Notes: a model not told the origin generated them from the letters alone. 45,220 bases of DNA from Prevotella sp. (GCA_016291595.1 JAEEXN010000013.1:1-45220); one strand, 5' to 3'; counted from the stretch's first letter, positions 1 through 11,634 are shown. Numbers and translations: made by a program.

Positions 1-1374
1 GCGCTGGAGCTGGCCATTCCCTGCAAGACGCGCCACAACGAGGTGGCTCCCAACCAGTTTGAGCTGGCCCCCATCTACGAGGAGACCAACTTGGCTGTCG
101 ACCATAACATGCTGCTTATGTCGCTGATGAAGAAGGTGGCAAGGAAGCATGGATTCCGTGTGCTGCTGCATGAGAAACCGTTCGACGGCATCAACGGCTC
201 AGGAAAGCACAACAACTGGAGCCTCTCTACCGACACGGGCGTGCTGCTGCACGCACCGGGCAAGACTCCAGAGCAGAACCTTCGATTCGTAGTCTTTATC
301 GTTGAGACGCTGATGGGTGTCTGGAAGCACAACGGTCTGCTCAAGGCCAGCATCATGAGTGCCACCAACGCTCACCGATTGGGCGCCAACGAGGCTCCGC
401 CCGCCATTATCAGCAGTTTCCTCGGCAAACAGGTAAGCGAGTTGCTCGACCATATAGAGAAAGCCGACAAGGAAGACTTGTTCACGATGGCTGGCAAGCA
501 GACCGTGGAACTTGATATTCCCGAGATTCCCGAACTGCTTATCGACAATACCGACCGAAACCGCACGTCGCCCTTTGCCTTCACCGGAAACCGCTTCGAG
601 TTCCGCGCACCTGGCTCTGAGTGTAACTGTGCCAGTGCCATGATTGCCCTCAACACGGCGGTAGCCGAGGCACTTACCAACTTCAAACGGCGTGTCGACG
701 CGCTGATAGCCCAAGGACAAGACCAGACCAGCGCCATCATCGATGTGGTGCGTGAGGATATCCGCACCTGCAAGCCCATCCATTTCGACGGCAACGGATA
801 CTCCGAGGAATGGGTGGAAGAGGCTACCCGCCGCGGACTGGACGTGGAGAAATCATGCCCCGTCATCTTCGACCGCTATCTGGACCCAGAGACGATTGAG
901 ATGTTCGAGAGTATGGGCGTGATGAACCGCAAGGAACTGCGGGCCCGCAACGAGGTGAAATGGGAGACCTACACGAAGAAGATTCAGATTGAGGCGCGCG
1001 TGCTGGGCGACCTGACCATGAACCATATCATTCCTGTTGCGACACATTACCAGTCGCGGCTGGCCAAGAACGTGAAGAGCATGCTCGACATCTTCCCATT
1101 GGAGGAAGCTACAAAGCTCTGCGCGCGGAACATGGGCATCGTCCGTGAGATTGCAGGGCGCGTGCAGACCATCGAGACAATGGTTGAGGAACTGGTTGAG
1201 GCCCGCAAGGTTGCCAACAAGATAGAGAGTGAGCGCGAGAAGGCTATCGCCTACCACGACACCGTGGCTCCGAAGATGGAAGAGATCCGCTACCACATCG
1301 ACAAGCTGGAACTCACCGTTGCCGACGAGCTTTGGACACTTCCGAAGTATCGCGAACTGCTTTTCATCAGATAA
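1..1374 (+). CDS. glnN: Glutamine synthetase type III, C-terminal part (5' truncated by window)
   Basis: This gene makes glutamine from glutamate, ammonia and ATP in the cytosol. The frame is already open at base 1, and 457 residues are visible before the TAA at 1372. Type III enzymes are usually a little over 700 residues, so roughly the first third lies outside the window. Family-typical catalytic-domain stretches are visible: NEVAPNQFE at the left edge, then INGSGKHNNWSL around residues 64-75, then NRTSPFAFTGNRFEFRAPGS around 190-210. The long charged helical C-terminal region characteristic of GSIII follows. The stop codon overlaps the ATG of the patatin gene by one base (TAATG), suggesting coupled translation. 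No frameshift is seen. The assignment is confident; only the symbol (glnN, sometimes glnA3) is a convention. Confidence 0.95.
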   Translation, partial: ALELAIPCKTRHNEVAPNQFELAPIYEETNLAVDHNMLLMSLMKKVARKHGFRVLLHEKPFDGINGSGKHNNWSLSTDTGVLLHAPGKTPEQNLRFVVFIVETLMGVWKHNGLLKASIMSATNAHRLGANEAPPAIISSFLGKQVSELLDHIEKADKEDLFTMAGKQTVELDIPEIPELLIDNTDRNRTSPFAFTGNRFEFRAPGSECNCASAMIALNTAVAEALTNFKRRVDALIAQGQDQTSAIIDVVREDIRTCKPIHFDGNGYSEEWVEEATRRGLDVEKSCPVIFDRYLDPETIEMFESMGVMNRKELRARNEVKWETYTKKIQIEARVLGDLTMNHIIPVATHYQSRLAKNVKSMLDIFPLEEATKLCARNMGIVREIAGRVQTIETMVEELVEARKVANKIESEREKAIAYHDTVAPKMEEIRYHIDKLELTVADELWTLPKYRELLFIR

Positions 1375-2225
1375 TGAAGAACGGATTAGTGCTCGAGGGA
1401 GGTGCCATGCGAGGTTTGTTCTCGGCCGGCATCATGGACGTGATGATGGAAAACGGCATCACATTTGATGGCGTGATAGGCGTATCGGCTGGAGCGGCGT
1501 TTGGGTGTAACTACAAGTCGAGACAGCCGGGAAGAGCTATCCGATACAACAAGCGCTTTGCGAAGGATAAACGGTATTGCAGCATGCAGTCGTTTCTGCG
1601 TACCGGCGACCTGTTTGGAGCTGAATATGCCTACCATATCGTCCCCAATGAATACGACATCTTTGATAATGAGACATACGAGCAGAACCCTTTGGAGTTT
1701 TGGCTGGTATGTACGGACGTGGAAACGGGACAACCGGTTTACAAGCGTTGTGAAAAAGGCGGCGACGTGACATTCGACTGGGTGCGCGCATCTGCCTCAA
1801 TGCCTGTGGTTTCAAAAGTGGTAGAGCTGGAAGGCTACAAGCTGCTTGACGGCGGCATCACCGACTCTATTCCGCTGAAGGCTTTCCAACGGGAAGGCTT
1901 CGAGCGTAACATCGTGATACTGACGCAACCGCTGGGCTATGAGAAAAAGCCCAGCCGGTTTCTCCCCATCATCCGCATGAGCCTGCGAAAATATCCACGC
2001 GTGGTGGAGGCTATGGCTATGCGCCACCTAATGTATAACGAAGAACTGGCATATGTGGAACAGGAGGTGCGCCGCGGCACCACAATGGCCATTTATCCCG
2101 ACAAACCTCTGCCCATTGGCCACATCTCGCACGATCCGGCAGAAATGCAACATGTCTACGACATCGGCCGCGAGATGGGAGAAAGAAAACTGGAAGAGAT
2201 GAAGAACTTTCTCCATATAAAATAA
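1374..2225 (+). CDS. Patatin-like phospholipase family protein
   Basis: This is a predicted serine-aspartate lipid acyl hydrolase of 283 residues, with no signal peptide, so probably cytosolic or peripheral to the membrane. The N-terminus carries the oxyanion-hole motif EGGAMRG (residues 8-14), the nucleophile elbow GVSAG (36-40, Ser38), and the catalytic Asp in the DGG motif (Asp159, within LLDGGITDSIP). This is the compact RssA/YjjU-like single-domain form. The start was set at the ATG at 1374 because it begins exactly at the oxyanion motif and overlaps the glutamine synthetase stop; an earlier in-frame start would lie inside that gene. The substrate cannot be told from sequence, and the link to nitrogen metabolism may be only transcriptional. 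Confidence 0.9.
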   Translation: MKNGLVLEGGAMRGLFSAGIMDVMMENGITFDGVIGVSAGAAFGCNYKSRQPGRAIRYNKRFAKDKRYCSMQSFLRTGDLFGAEYAYHIVPNEYDIFDNETYEQNPLEFWLVCTDVETGQPVYKRCEKGGDVTFDWVRASASMPVVSKVVELEGYKLLDGGITDSIPLKAFQREGFERNIVILTQPLGYEKKPSRFLPIIRMSLRKYPRVVEAMAMRHLMYNEELAYVEQEVRRGTTMAIYPDKPLPIGHISHDPAEMQHVYDIGREMGERKLEEMKNFLHIK

Positions 2226-2254
2226 AGGATAATAAAGTTTGAGGAATTCTAGAA

Positions 2255-2393
2255 TATACTCCCAGCATTATAGATATCATTACCATTTTTCTGGAGTATA
2301 ATCCTGACAATATAGAGGAGGCTTCCAATTTTCTGGAGTTGCCTTCCAGTTTTCCAGAGAAGCCTTCCAGTATTCCAGAGTAGCCCTCCAGCA
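2255..2393. repeat. 21-bp tandem repeat array (codes for LEGxSGx heptads on the minus strand)
   Basis: Units of exactly 21 bases follow one another at 2320-2340, 2341-2361 and 2362-2382, with a partial unit to 2393. Degenerate units can be followed leftward to about 2255. The core is CTTCCAGTNTTCCAGAG. Because 21 is a multiple of three, the minus strand is open and reads as heptads of the form LEGYSGI, LEGFSGK, LEGNSRK starting from an ATG at 2394. That frame then runs into the antisense of the patatin gene, so it is listed as a repeat and not as a gene. It lies just downstream of the patatin stop. Confidence 0.75.
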
Positions 2394-2430
2394 CATCGAA
2401 ACACGGCTTCTTAAAACGTTTTTTCTAATC

Positions 2431-2560
2431 GATGCCTGATTAGGTTGTAACTGATAGACTAATTAAGTTCGAGTTAATGCCTGATTACACTCTAATTAAT
2501 GCCTGATTGGAGTGTAATTAATGCCTAATTGAAGGTTAATCAGGCATTAATTGGAAATCG
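2431..2560. repeat. 22-bp AT-rich repeats with a terminal inverted copy
   Basis: The core AATGCCTGATT recurs with a 22-base period (core ATG at 2477, 2499 and 2521), with a degenerate earlier copy near 2432-2442. The last element, 2536-2553, is an inverted copy (TTAATCAGGCATTAATT). It can pair with the preceding unit (2516-2530) to form a stem of about 14 bases around a short loop. The array is unrelated in sequence to the 21-bp array beside it. With the terminator at 2599-2635 it accounts for most of the 497-base gap between the patatin and GH51 genes. No gene is seen in this gap. Confidence 0.7.
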
Positions 2561-2598
2561 AAGGGTCAATGGCTTCATCATCAAGCTATCTCAGCAAT

Positions 2599-2635
2599 AA
2601 AAAAGTGAGTCCGACACGATATGTGTCGAACTCAC
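2599..2635 (-). terminator. Rho-independent terminator of the GH51 gene
   Basis: A 13-base stem (2605-2617 with 2623-2635, one mismatch) closes a 5-base loop. Read on the minus strand it is followed at once by six T residues (2604 down to 2599), about 90 bases past the GH51 stop. On the plus strand a T7 run follows after eight bases, so it may also stop transcripts from the patatin side. Confidence 0.85.
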
Positions 2636-2722
2636 GAAACACCTTTTTTTATAACTAACACCTATATTGTCTGCAGTTCCAAGCAAAGCGATACTCAATC
2701 AGAAGCACCGCTTTTTGTGTGC

Positions 2723-4684
2723 TTAGAATCTATACAGTGCAAAGGTCTTGGCAGGAACGGTAACCTTCAGAACATTGCCTTCTGCCTCAACATCGGCAGT
2801 CTTCGGAGTAATCACATTCTTGTTCTTTACAGTATTCACGGCATCCATACGGTCGGCATGGAGGGTAGTAACCTTGCCTTTGCCAAGCGACTTAATGCCC
2901 TTGAAGGTTACCTCAATATCCTTGGCGGCACCGCTGGTGTTGACAATCTTCACCACATAACCGTTGGTGGCCTTGTCGTAGACAGCACTTGCGCAGAGCC
3001 CATCCTGTCCGGTAACGGGCTTCTTGTTCTCAGTGAGCTGCAGGACATGAGTACCCGGATTGCAAGCATACATCTGCTGCACATAATAGTTAGGAGTGCG
3101 CACGGTGCTCAGATTGTCCATCCAAATCAAGTCAGGACGCCACTGCCAGCCCTCCTCATGTGCGAAGAGCGGAGCATAGGTGGCCATGTGCACAATGTCG
3201 GCATTACGCTCAAAGCCCGTCATGACAGCGGCCTCGGCAAGAGCGGCCTCAAACACGTTCTTTCCCTCAGGCACTCCGACAGCCTTCTCTTTTACATGAC
3301 AAGCATACTCACCGGCAAACACGCGCGGACCCTTGCGGTCGTAAGAGTCATAACGAGTCACATTCTGCATGAACCAGTCTTGATCACGATAGTAATGCTC
3401 GTCAACGAGGTCGGCCTTCAGTCTCTTCATCTGCACCCATCCATAGGTAAATTGCTTGCCATCCTTGTCGTCAGGACTTGGACCGCTTGAGCCAACAATC
3501 TTCATTTTGGGGTATTTGGCACGGATGGCAGTCATAAACTTCTCCAAACGCTCAGGATACAATGGTCCCCACTGCTCATTACCGACACCAATCTGCTGCA
3601 GATTAAAAGGCTCGGGATGGCCCATATCGGCACGAAGACGGCCCCACTTGGTGTCTGTTCCGCCATTAGCGAACTCAATCAGGTCGAGTGCGTCGTCGAT
3701 ATACGGCTGCAAATCGTCAACTGCCACATGCACGCGGGCAGCGTCTTTGTCGTCGTTCTGGAACTGGCATGCAAGACCCACGTTCAAGATGGGCAGAGCC
3801 TGGGCTCCAATCTCCTCTGAAAGCAGGAAGAACTCATAGAATCCCAAACCGTAAGTCTGGTAGTAGTTGGGGAACAAACGATGAGGGAAGGTGTAGTTCC
3901 AGCGGTTCTCGTTCAGCGGGCGGTTCTCTACTTGCCCCACGCTGTTCTTCCATTGGTAGCGGCTCTCCAAATCGGTACCCTCAACGATGCAACCACCGGG
4001 GAAGCGGAACACACCGGGATGAAGGTCTTTCAGGTCCTTCACCAAGTCAGCGCGCAGTCCGTTCCAGTTGTCAGCCGGGAAGAGGCTCACATGGTCGAGG
4101 TCCACTTTCACCTTCGACTCAAGATAGATACGCATAAAGCCTTTGGCATCTGTTTTGGGCGACTGAATGGTTGCTGTGTACTTTTTCCAGTCGTTACCCT
4201 TGATGCTCACGCTCTTTTTGGCCATCACCTCATCGTCGGCGCCAACCAGCTCAACGCGAATCTTGCTCTCGCCGGGTGTGCGGGCATACACAGAGAAGTG
4301 ATAATCCATGCCTTTCTTCAAACCAATGCCAAAGAATCCATGGTTTTCCAGACCAGTATATTTCTCCTTATGTCCTGCATCGGAGAGAGTCACATAGTGC
4401 GGATTGCGGTCGAAAGCAGGATTTGCGTCGTTTACCTTCACGTTTCCGAAGGTGTTCCATCCCATCAGCTGCTGGGGGAACTCGAACGAGCGGTTCTCTA
4501 TCAACTCTGCATAGAGACCACCGTCAGCACCAAAATTAATATCCTCGAAGAAAATTCCGTACATCGTGGGCTGAACGGGAGCGCCCAGCTTCTTTGCGTT
4601 TACGGTGTACTGGTGTTGTGCATTGACTGTCATGGCAGCCATCATGGCAACCAGGGTCAGTGTGAAAATTTTGATTGTTTTCAT
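2723..4684 (-). CDS. Secreted alpha-L-arabinofuranosidase, GH51
   Basis: The enzyme removes terminal alpha-L-arabinofuranosyl groups from arabinan, arabinoxylan or arabinogalactan by a retaining mechanism. It has 653 residues. The ATG at 4684 was chosen because it starts a classic signal peptide (MKTIKIFTLT, ending at VNAQ); 13 upstream in-frame residues have no such character. After a short strand comes a carbohydrate-binding-like segment (roughly 60-190, SFEFP to the DLDHVSLFP strand), then the TIM barrel. The acid/base is Glu370 in GVGNEQWG and the nucleophile is Glu459 in FAGEYACH. A C-terminal beta-sandwich follows. The gene lies 139 bases downstream of the GH2 gene on the same strand and has both its own candidate promoter and its own terminator. 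The export signal points to the periplasm or beyond. Confidence 0.95.
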   Translation of the reverse strand: MKTIKIFTLTLVAMMAAMTVNAQHQYTVNAKKLGAPVQPTMYGIFFEDINFGADGGLYAELIENRSFEFPQQLMGWNTFGNVKVNDANPAFDRNPHYVTLSDAGHKEKYTGLENHGFFGIGLKKGMDYHFSVYARTPGESKIRVELVGADDEVMAKKSVSIKGNDWKKYTATIQSPKTDAKGFMRIYLESKVKVDLDHVSLFPADNWNGLRADLVKDLKDLHPGVFRFPGGCIVEGTDLESRYQWKNSVGQVENRPLNENRWNYTFPHRLFPNYYQTYGLGFYEFFLLSEEIGAQALPILNVGLACQFQNDDKDAARVHVAVDDLQPYIDDALDLIEFANGGTDTKWGRLRADMGHPEPFNLQQIGVGNEQWGPLYPERLEKFMTAIRAKYPKMKIVGSSGPSPDDKDGKQFTYGWVQMKRLKADLVDEHYYRDQDWFMQNVTRYDSYDRKGPRVFAGEYACHVKEKAVGVPEGKNVFEAALAEAAVMTGFERNADIVHMATYAPLFAHEEGWQWRPDLIWMDNLSTVRTPNYYVQQMYACNPGTHVLQLTENKKPVTGQDGLCASAVYDKATNGYVVKIVNTSGAAKDIEVTFKGIKSLGKGKVTTLHADRMDAVNTVKNKNVITPKTADVEAEGNVLKVTVPAKTFALYRF

Positions 4685-4750
4685 TGGGTTAGTTTTATTT
4701 TTTAAGTTTACAATGATCAGCATTCAGACACGGTTTTTCCGTTTTGATTG

Positions 4751-4758
4751 CAAAAATA
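4751..4758 (-). promoter_or_regulatory. Candidate -7 box (TATTTTTG) for the GH51 gene
   Basis: The minus strand reads TATTTTTG, a match to the Bacteroidota -7 consensus TAnnTTTG, 66 bases before the GH51 ATG. It lies directly after the GH2 terminator stem. No TTTG is found at the expected -33 distance, so the promoter may be weak or need an activator. Confidence 0.5.
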
Positions 4759-4788
4759 CAAAAATCCACCCCTACAGAGGTGGATTTT
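4759..4788 (-). terminator. Terminator downstream of the large GH2 gene
   Basis: A perfect 10-base stem (AAAATCCACC at 4761-4770, GGTGGATTTT at 4779-4788) encloses an 8-base loop. On the minus strand the stem ends in a T run and continues TGTATTTTTG. It separates the GH2 gene from the GH51 gene and could act in both directions. Confidence 0.75.
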
Positions 4789-4823
4789 ATGCTCTTAATG
4801 GTGGATTTTATGTTATGTTAAGA

Positions 4824-8111
<3,288 letters not shown>

Positions 8112-8129
8112 TTAATCGTGAAAAATGTT

Positions 8130-8137
8130 TATTTTTG
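8130..8137 (+). promoter_or_regulatory. -7 box (TATTTTTG) of the YqiA-fusion gene; decides its start
   Basis: TATTTTTG ends five bases before the ATG at 8143. Transcription from such a box normally begins a few bases after its G, so the transcript would start at or beside the ATG (leaderless). The ATG at 8125 lies upstream of the box and would not be transcribed from it. Confidence 0.6.
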
Positions 8138-8142
8138 CAGTC

Positions 8143-9150
8143 ATGGAAAACCCCTATATCAAACAGTTTCCCGACCTGATGTCGGGTAAAAAGATTCTTT
8201 ACGTCCACGGTTTTGCCTCGTCGGGACAATCAGGAACTGTCACCCGCATGCGTGTGGCGATGCCCTCGGCAACAGTTGTCGCTCCCGACCTGCCACTCCA
8301 TCCCGAGGAGGCTTTACAACTGCTCCGCACCACTTGTGAGGCCGAGCAGCCTGACCTGATTATGGGCACGTCGATGGGCGGTATGTTTGCCGAGATGCTT
8401 TATGGCTACGACCGCATCATCATCAACCCTGCGCTGCAGATGGGCGACACGATGGTCAGCCACAACATGATGGGCGCCCAGCGCTTCCAGAATCCCAGGC
8501 AGGACGGTGTACAGGATTTTATCGTGACAAAGGCATTGGTCAAGGAGTATAAGGAAATATGCGCCCAGTGCTTCAGCGGCGTCAGCGAGGAGGAGCAGCT
8601 CAACCACGTCGTTGGCCTCTTTGGCGACGAGGACACGACAGTTGACACCTTCGACCTGTTTCGCGAACACTACCCGCGTGCCATCCGCTTTCACGGAGAA
8701 CACCGCATGAATGACAACAGCTTCATGCATTCGGTGGTTCCCGTCATCCGGTGGTTCGACGACAAGCAGGAAGGCCGTGAACGGCCGATCGTTTATGTCA
8801 GCATCGATGCTCTGCGCGACAAATGGGGTAAGCCGACGAGCAGCAGCCAGAAAGCCTTCCGCCAGCTGATAGAGTCGTATTTCGTCTATATCATTGCACC
8901 GTCAACCTCCAACCAGCCGCAGCTAATGGACGACGTCATGGCATGGGCAGCCGAGTACATCAATGTGCCTGCCTACGACCATGTGGTCTTCACCAACCAG
9001 CTCAACCTGCTCTACGGCGACTACCTCATCGCCCCGGACCGTCTGTATGGCTCGTCCGACTTCATGGGAACACGCATCGCATTCGGCAGCGACACGTTCA
9101 AGACCTGGGAGGACATCATCGAGTTTTTCGGCAGGCTGGGCGGACAATAA
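8143..9150 (+). CDS. YqiA/YcfP-type alpha/beta hydrolase fused to a degenerate HAD nucleotidase-like module
   Basis: The protein has 335 residues and no signal peptide. The first ~200 residues form a small alpha/beta hydrolase of the YqiA/UPF0227 kind: VHGFASS after the first strand, nucleophile elbow GTSMGG (Ser77), an acid in GDEDTTVD, and a His in HGEHRMND. The last ~120 residues (from RPIVYVSID at 216) resemble the ends of 5'(3')-deoxyribonucleotidases: VYIIAPSTSN, NLLYGDYLI, then FGSDTFKTWEDIIEFF. Key HAD residues are changed. The usual DxD nucleophile pair reads SID (Ser220, Asp222), the cap domain is missing, and the DDR motif reads PDR (298-300). It is probably not catalytic as a phosphatase. 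The start at 8143 is preferred over 8125 because a -7 box lies between them. The esterase substrate is unknown. Confidence 0.75.
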   Translation: MENPYIKQFPDLMSGKKILYVHGFASSGQSGTVTRMRVAMPSATVVAPDLPLHPEEALQLLRTTCEAEQPDLIMGTSMGGMFAEMLYGYDRIIINPALQMGDTMVSHNMMGAQRFQNPRQDGVQDFIVTKALVKEYKEICAQCFSGVSEEEQLNHVVGLFGDEDTTVDTFDLFREHYPRAIRFHGEHRMNDNSFMHSVVPVIRWFDDKQEGRERPIVYVSIDALRDKWGKPTSSSQKAFRQLIESYFVYIIAPSTSNQPQLMDDVMAWAAEYINVPAYDHVVFTNQLNLLYGDYLIAPDRLYGSSDFMGTRIAFGSDTFKTWEDIIEFFGRLGGQ

Positions 9151-9247
9151 ACGACGAGACAAGCATGCCAACGGATGGGTAACCCTCCCCTTCTCGCCGG
9201 GTAATAAAAGTCCATGAAACAAAACACTTTCCCTGAGTATCATCAAC

Positions 9248-9283
9248 AAATGGTGGCCGACTACATTTAGTCAGCCACCATTT
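9248..9283. terminator. Bidirectional stem-loop between convergent genes
   Basis: A 16-base stem with one mismatch (9248-9263 with 9268-9283) has a CATT loop. It lies between the YqiA-fusion gene (plus) and ccsBA (minus). T-rich sequence follows on the plus strand. The remaining bases up to 9393 contain only a small ACTGTC/GACAGT hairpin (9328-9342). Confidence 0.7.
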
Positions 9284-9393
9284 CATATTTCCTTTCCCGC
9301 AGGCAGTTTCCTGCCGCTTACAGTCTTACTGTCAACGACAGTTTCTTTTTCTTCACGGTCAGAAGGATACTTCTCGACCATCACAACCTGTTC

Positions 9394-11634
9394 CTATGCG
9401 TACGAGTGCATGCCGCCAAGGAAGTAGTTCACGCCGAAGTAGGTCATGAGAATGGTGAGGAAAGCCAGCAGACAGTAGACGTGGAAGCCAACAGGACTTT
9501 CAAGGAAAGGCATCGAACGGTCGTGAACAGCCACAGCATAGATCATAAACGTGATGAGCGCCCACACTTCCTTAGGATCCCAACTCCAATACGTGCCCCA
9601 CGAAACATTGGCCCAGATCGCCCCGACAAAGATGCCTATGCCAAGACAGGTGAGTGCGGGATAGAGGAAAATGAGCGAAAGGCGATGGGTGACATGCGTG
9701 AGACTTCCTTTTCTGCCCAGCAGACCTGTAATGGCGCAGATGAACGTAAGCGAGAGCAGGGCAAACGACATCATGATGACACTGACGTGCAAACTGAGCA
9801 GGGGTGAGTTAAGCACAGGCATGAGATGAGTTATTTGCGGATCCATCTGACTGATATGCGACACCAGCAGAAAGAATCCCGACATGATGAAACCAAAAGT
9901 GAGCATGACAGGATAGCGCCGCTGCATGAAGAGCGTGACCAGCATTACCGTCCACGCTAAAAACAACATCGTCTCATATCCGTTCGACATAGGTACATGT
10001 CCAGTGACTATCCAGCGAAGAGAGAGACAAAGAGTCAGTGCTATGAACGACAATACCATCATCACCATAGCAAGTCCCTGCCTGCGTTTGAGTATGGTGA
10101 GAAACAAACAGACGAAGCCCATGCTGAGATTTACCATAAACAAGATGGTTGCAAAGGGAATGCGGTTGTATAGCCGCTCGGCCTTGACTCGCATGGGCGA
10201 TGGAAGGGACGAACCACCGTAGCGCTGCTGATAGCGTTGCATTTTCTCAACAGTCTCGCGCATACGGTCGTAATTCTGAACTTGCGCATCCATGTTTAGC
10301 AGTGAGAAAATCTCATGAATATACTGTTGTCTATCAGGTTCCATCACTTCGGGCAGCCCGTCGGTAGGGGCATACCAAGTAATCTGTGAGGTATGTTGGC
10401 TGGTGGGGGATGATGGCTTATAGGGGAAAAGTTTTAGAGGTTTTCCCTGCCGCAATTGCATAATAAGCCGCAAGCGGTCATCCATCTTGGCAATCTCCTG
10501 ATGAAATTTGTCATTCTGTCCGCTGTAATACTCCCGAACATACGGCCCTAAAATGTAGCCACCCATCTGCTCGTTGAAAAAGGTGTTTACACTACAGTAT
10601 TTGGGCAGCTGCAACGTCTCGCGCAATGGTCCGCTTTTCAACTTGATGACAGGCTCATTGCTCCACTCGTCGCCGAAGAATATGAAACCTGTCAGCACCT
10701 GCTCGGCCGACATACCGTTGTACGAGCGTTTGCCATAGAGTTTTTTGGTAAAATCAACGGCAAAAGTCTGCAGAGGACAGATTCGGTCATTATAAAGCAC
10801 ATTAAGACGGCCGAACTCAGCGGCAAGGTCTTTGGGCAGAACGTGGTCGGAGGTACTGTTTTGTGTGCCACCCACACACAGGCTGCTGACCGAAAACAAC
10901 AGTAGTAACATGAGCGAGCGCCTCGCATTTCTCTCTCCATGAAGTTTACACTCTGCGACACACTCGTCTCTCAGCAACGCACGATAGCGTCCCTTGGGGT
11001 CGACGAGCATCCAAACAAGGGAGATAAAAAGCAAGGCATAGCCCAGATAGGTAACAGGGATGCCCCACGGATCGCTATTGACGGCCAGATAGCTGCCCTG
11101 CAAGTCTTCGTCATAATTGCTCTGATAAAGGCGAATATTGTTGTGCGAATAAATATGGTTCATCGAGACTATGCTATTCTCTTTCTGCGCTCCGTGGCTG
11201 ATGGTAAGGTACGACTCATAGTCAGCCACAGCCTGCGTGCCCTCGTGATAGACAACTCTGAAACTGTTCAGACGGATGCTGAAAGGCAGCTGCTGTGTAA
11301 GCATACCCTCTTGCGTGTTGACTTGGAACTCTTTGACTGTCTCTCCTTTACGCAGATGTACCACACCCTGACGCCCTGTAAGATGAGTGATGAGTGCTCC
11401 CAGCAAGATAACAACAAACGACAAATGGAGAACGACGACTGACAGACGGCGCACCCTTCTCTTTAAGAAATAAGCTATGGCCACTGCCGCCAGCATTGCC
11501 CATAGCAAGCTGAACCACCAGGCACCATAGACGTTGGCTGAGACGAACGAAGTGCCTTGATACTTCTCAACAATTGTGGCGGCAGCCATTACAGCAACCA
11601 CCACAACATATAGAACAATCAGTGTCTTCTTCAT
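9394..11634 (-). CDS. ccsBA: CcsBA-type cytochrome c haem lyase (system II), fused form
   Basis: This integral inner-membrane protein of 746 residues exports haem and attaches it to CxxCH motifs of periplasmic apocytochromes. The N-terminal half is ResB/CcsB-like: transmembrane segments at about 5-25, 40-60 and 65-90, then a large periplasmic region up to about residue 480. The C-terminal half is CcsA-like with several helices and the haem-handling WWD motif (WGTYWSWDPKE, ending at Glu689). The start was set at the ATG at 11634, not the TTG one codon upstream, because it overlaps the stop of the di-heme cytochrome gene by one base (TGATG). That overlap suggests coupled translation with its likely client. 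This fused form is usual in Bacteroidota and epsilonproteobacteria. No CcsX thioredoxin is encoded nearby; a dsbD gene lies 11 kb away. Confidence 0.93.
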   Translation of the reverse strand: MKKTLIVLYVVVVAVMAAATIVEKYQGTSFVSANVYGAWWFSLLWAMLAAVAIAYFLKRRVRRLSVVVLHLSFVVILLGALITHLTGRQGVVHLRKGETVKEFQVNTQEGMLTQQLPFSIRLNSFRVVYHEGTQAVADYESYLTISHGAQKENSIVSMNHIYSHNNIRLYQSNYDEDLQGSYLAVNSDPWGIPVTYLGYALLFISLVWMLVDPKGRYRALLRDECVAECKLHGERNARRSLMLLLLFSVSSLCVGGTQNSTSDHVLPKDLAAEFGRLNVLYNDRICPLQTFAVDFTKKLYGKRSYNGMSAEQVLTGFIFFGDEWSNEPVIKLKSGPLRETLQLPKYCSVNTFFNEQMGGYILGPYVREYYSGQNDKFHQEIAKMDDRLRLIMQLRQGKPLKLFPYKPSSPTSQHTSQITWYAPTDGLPEVMEPDRQQYIHEIFSLLNMDAQVQNYDRMRETVEKMQRYQQRYGGSSLPSPMRVKAERLYNRIPFATILFMVNLSMGFVCLFLTILKRRQGLAMVMMVLSFIALTLCLSLRWIVTGHVPMSNGYETMLFLAWTVMLVTLFMQRRYPVMLTFGFIMSGFFLLVSHISQMDPQITHLMPVLNSPLLSLHVSVIMMSFALLSLTFICAITGLLGRKGSLTHVTHRLSLIFLYPALTCLGIGIFVGAIWANVSWGTYWSWDPKEVWALITFMIYAVAVHDRSMPFLESPVGFHVYCLLAFLTILMTYFGVNYFLGGMHSYA

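Noticed and set aside
2017..2394. 125-codon minus-strand gene starting with LEGYSGI heptads
   Set aside because: Only the 21-bp repeat part looks regular; the rest is antisense of the patatin gene, so it is kept as a repeat and not called a gene.
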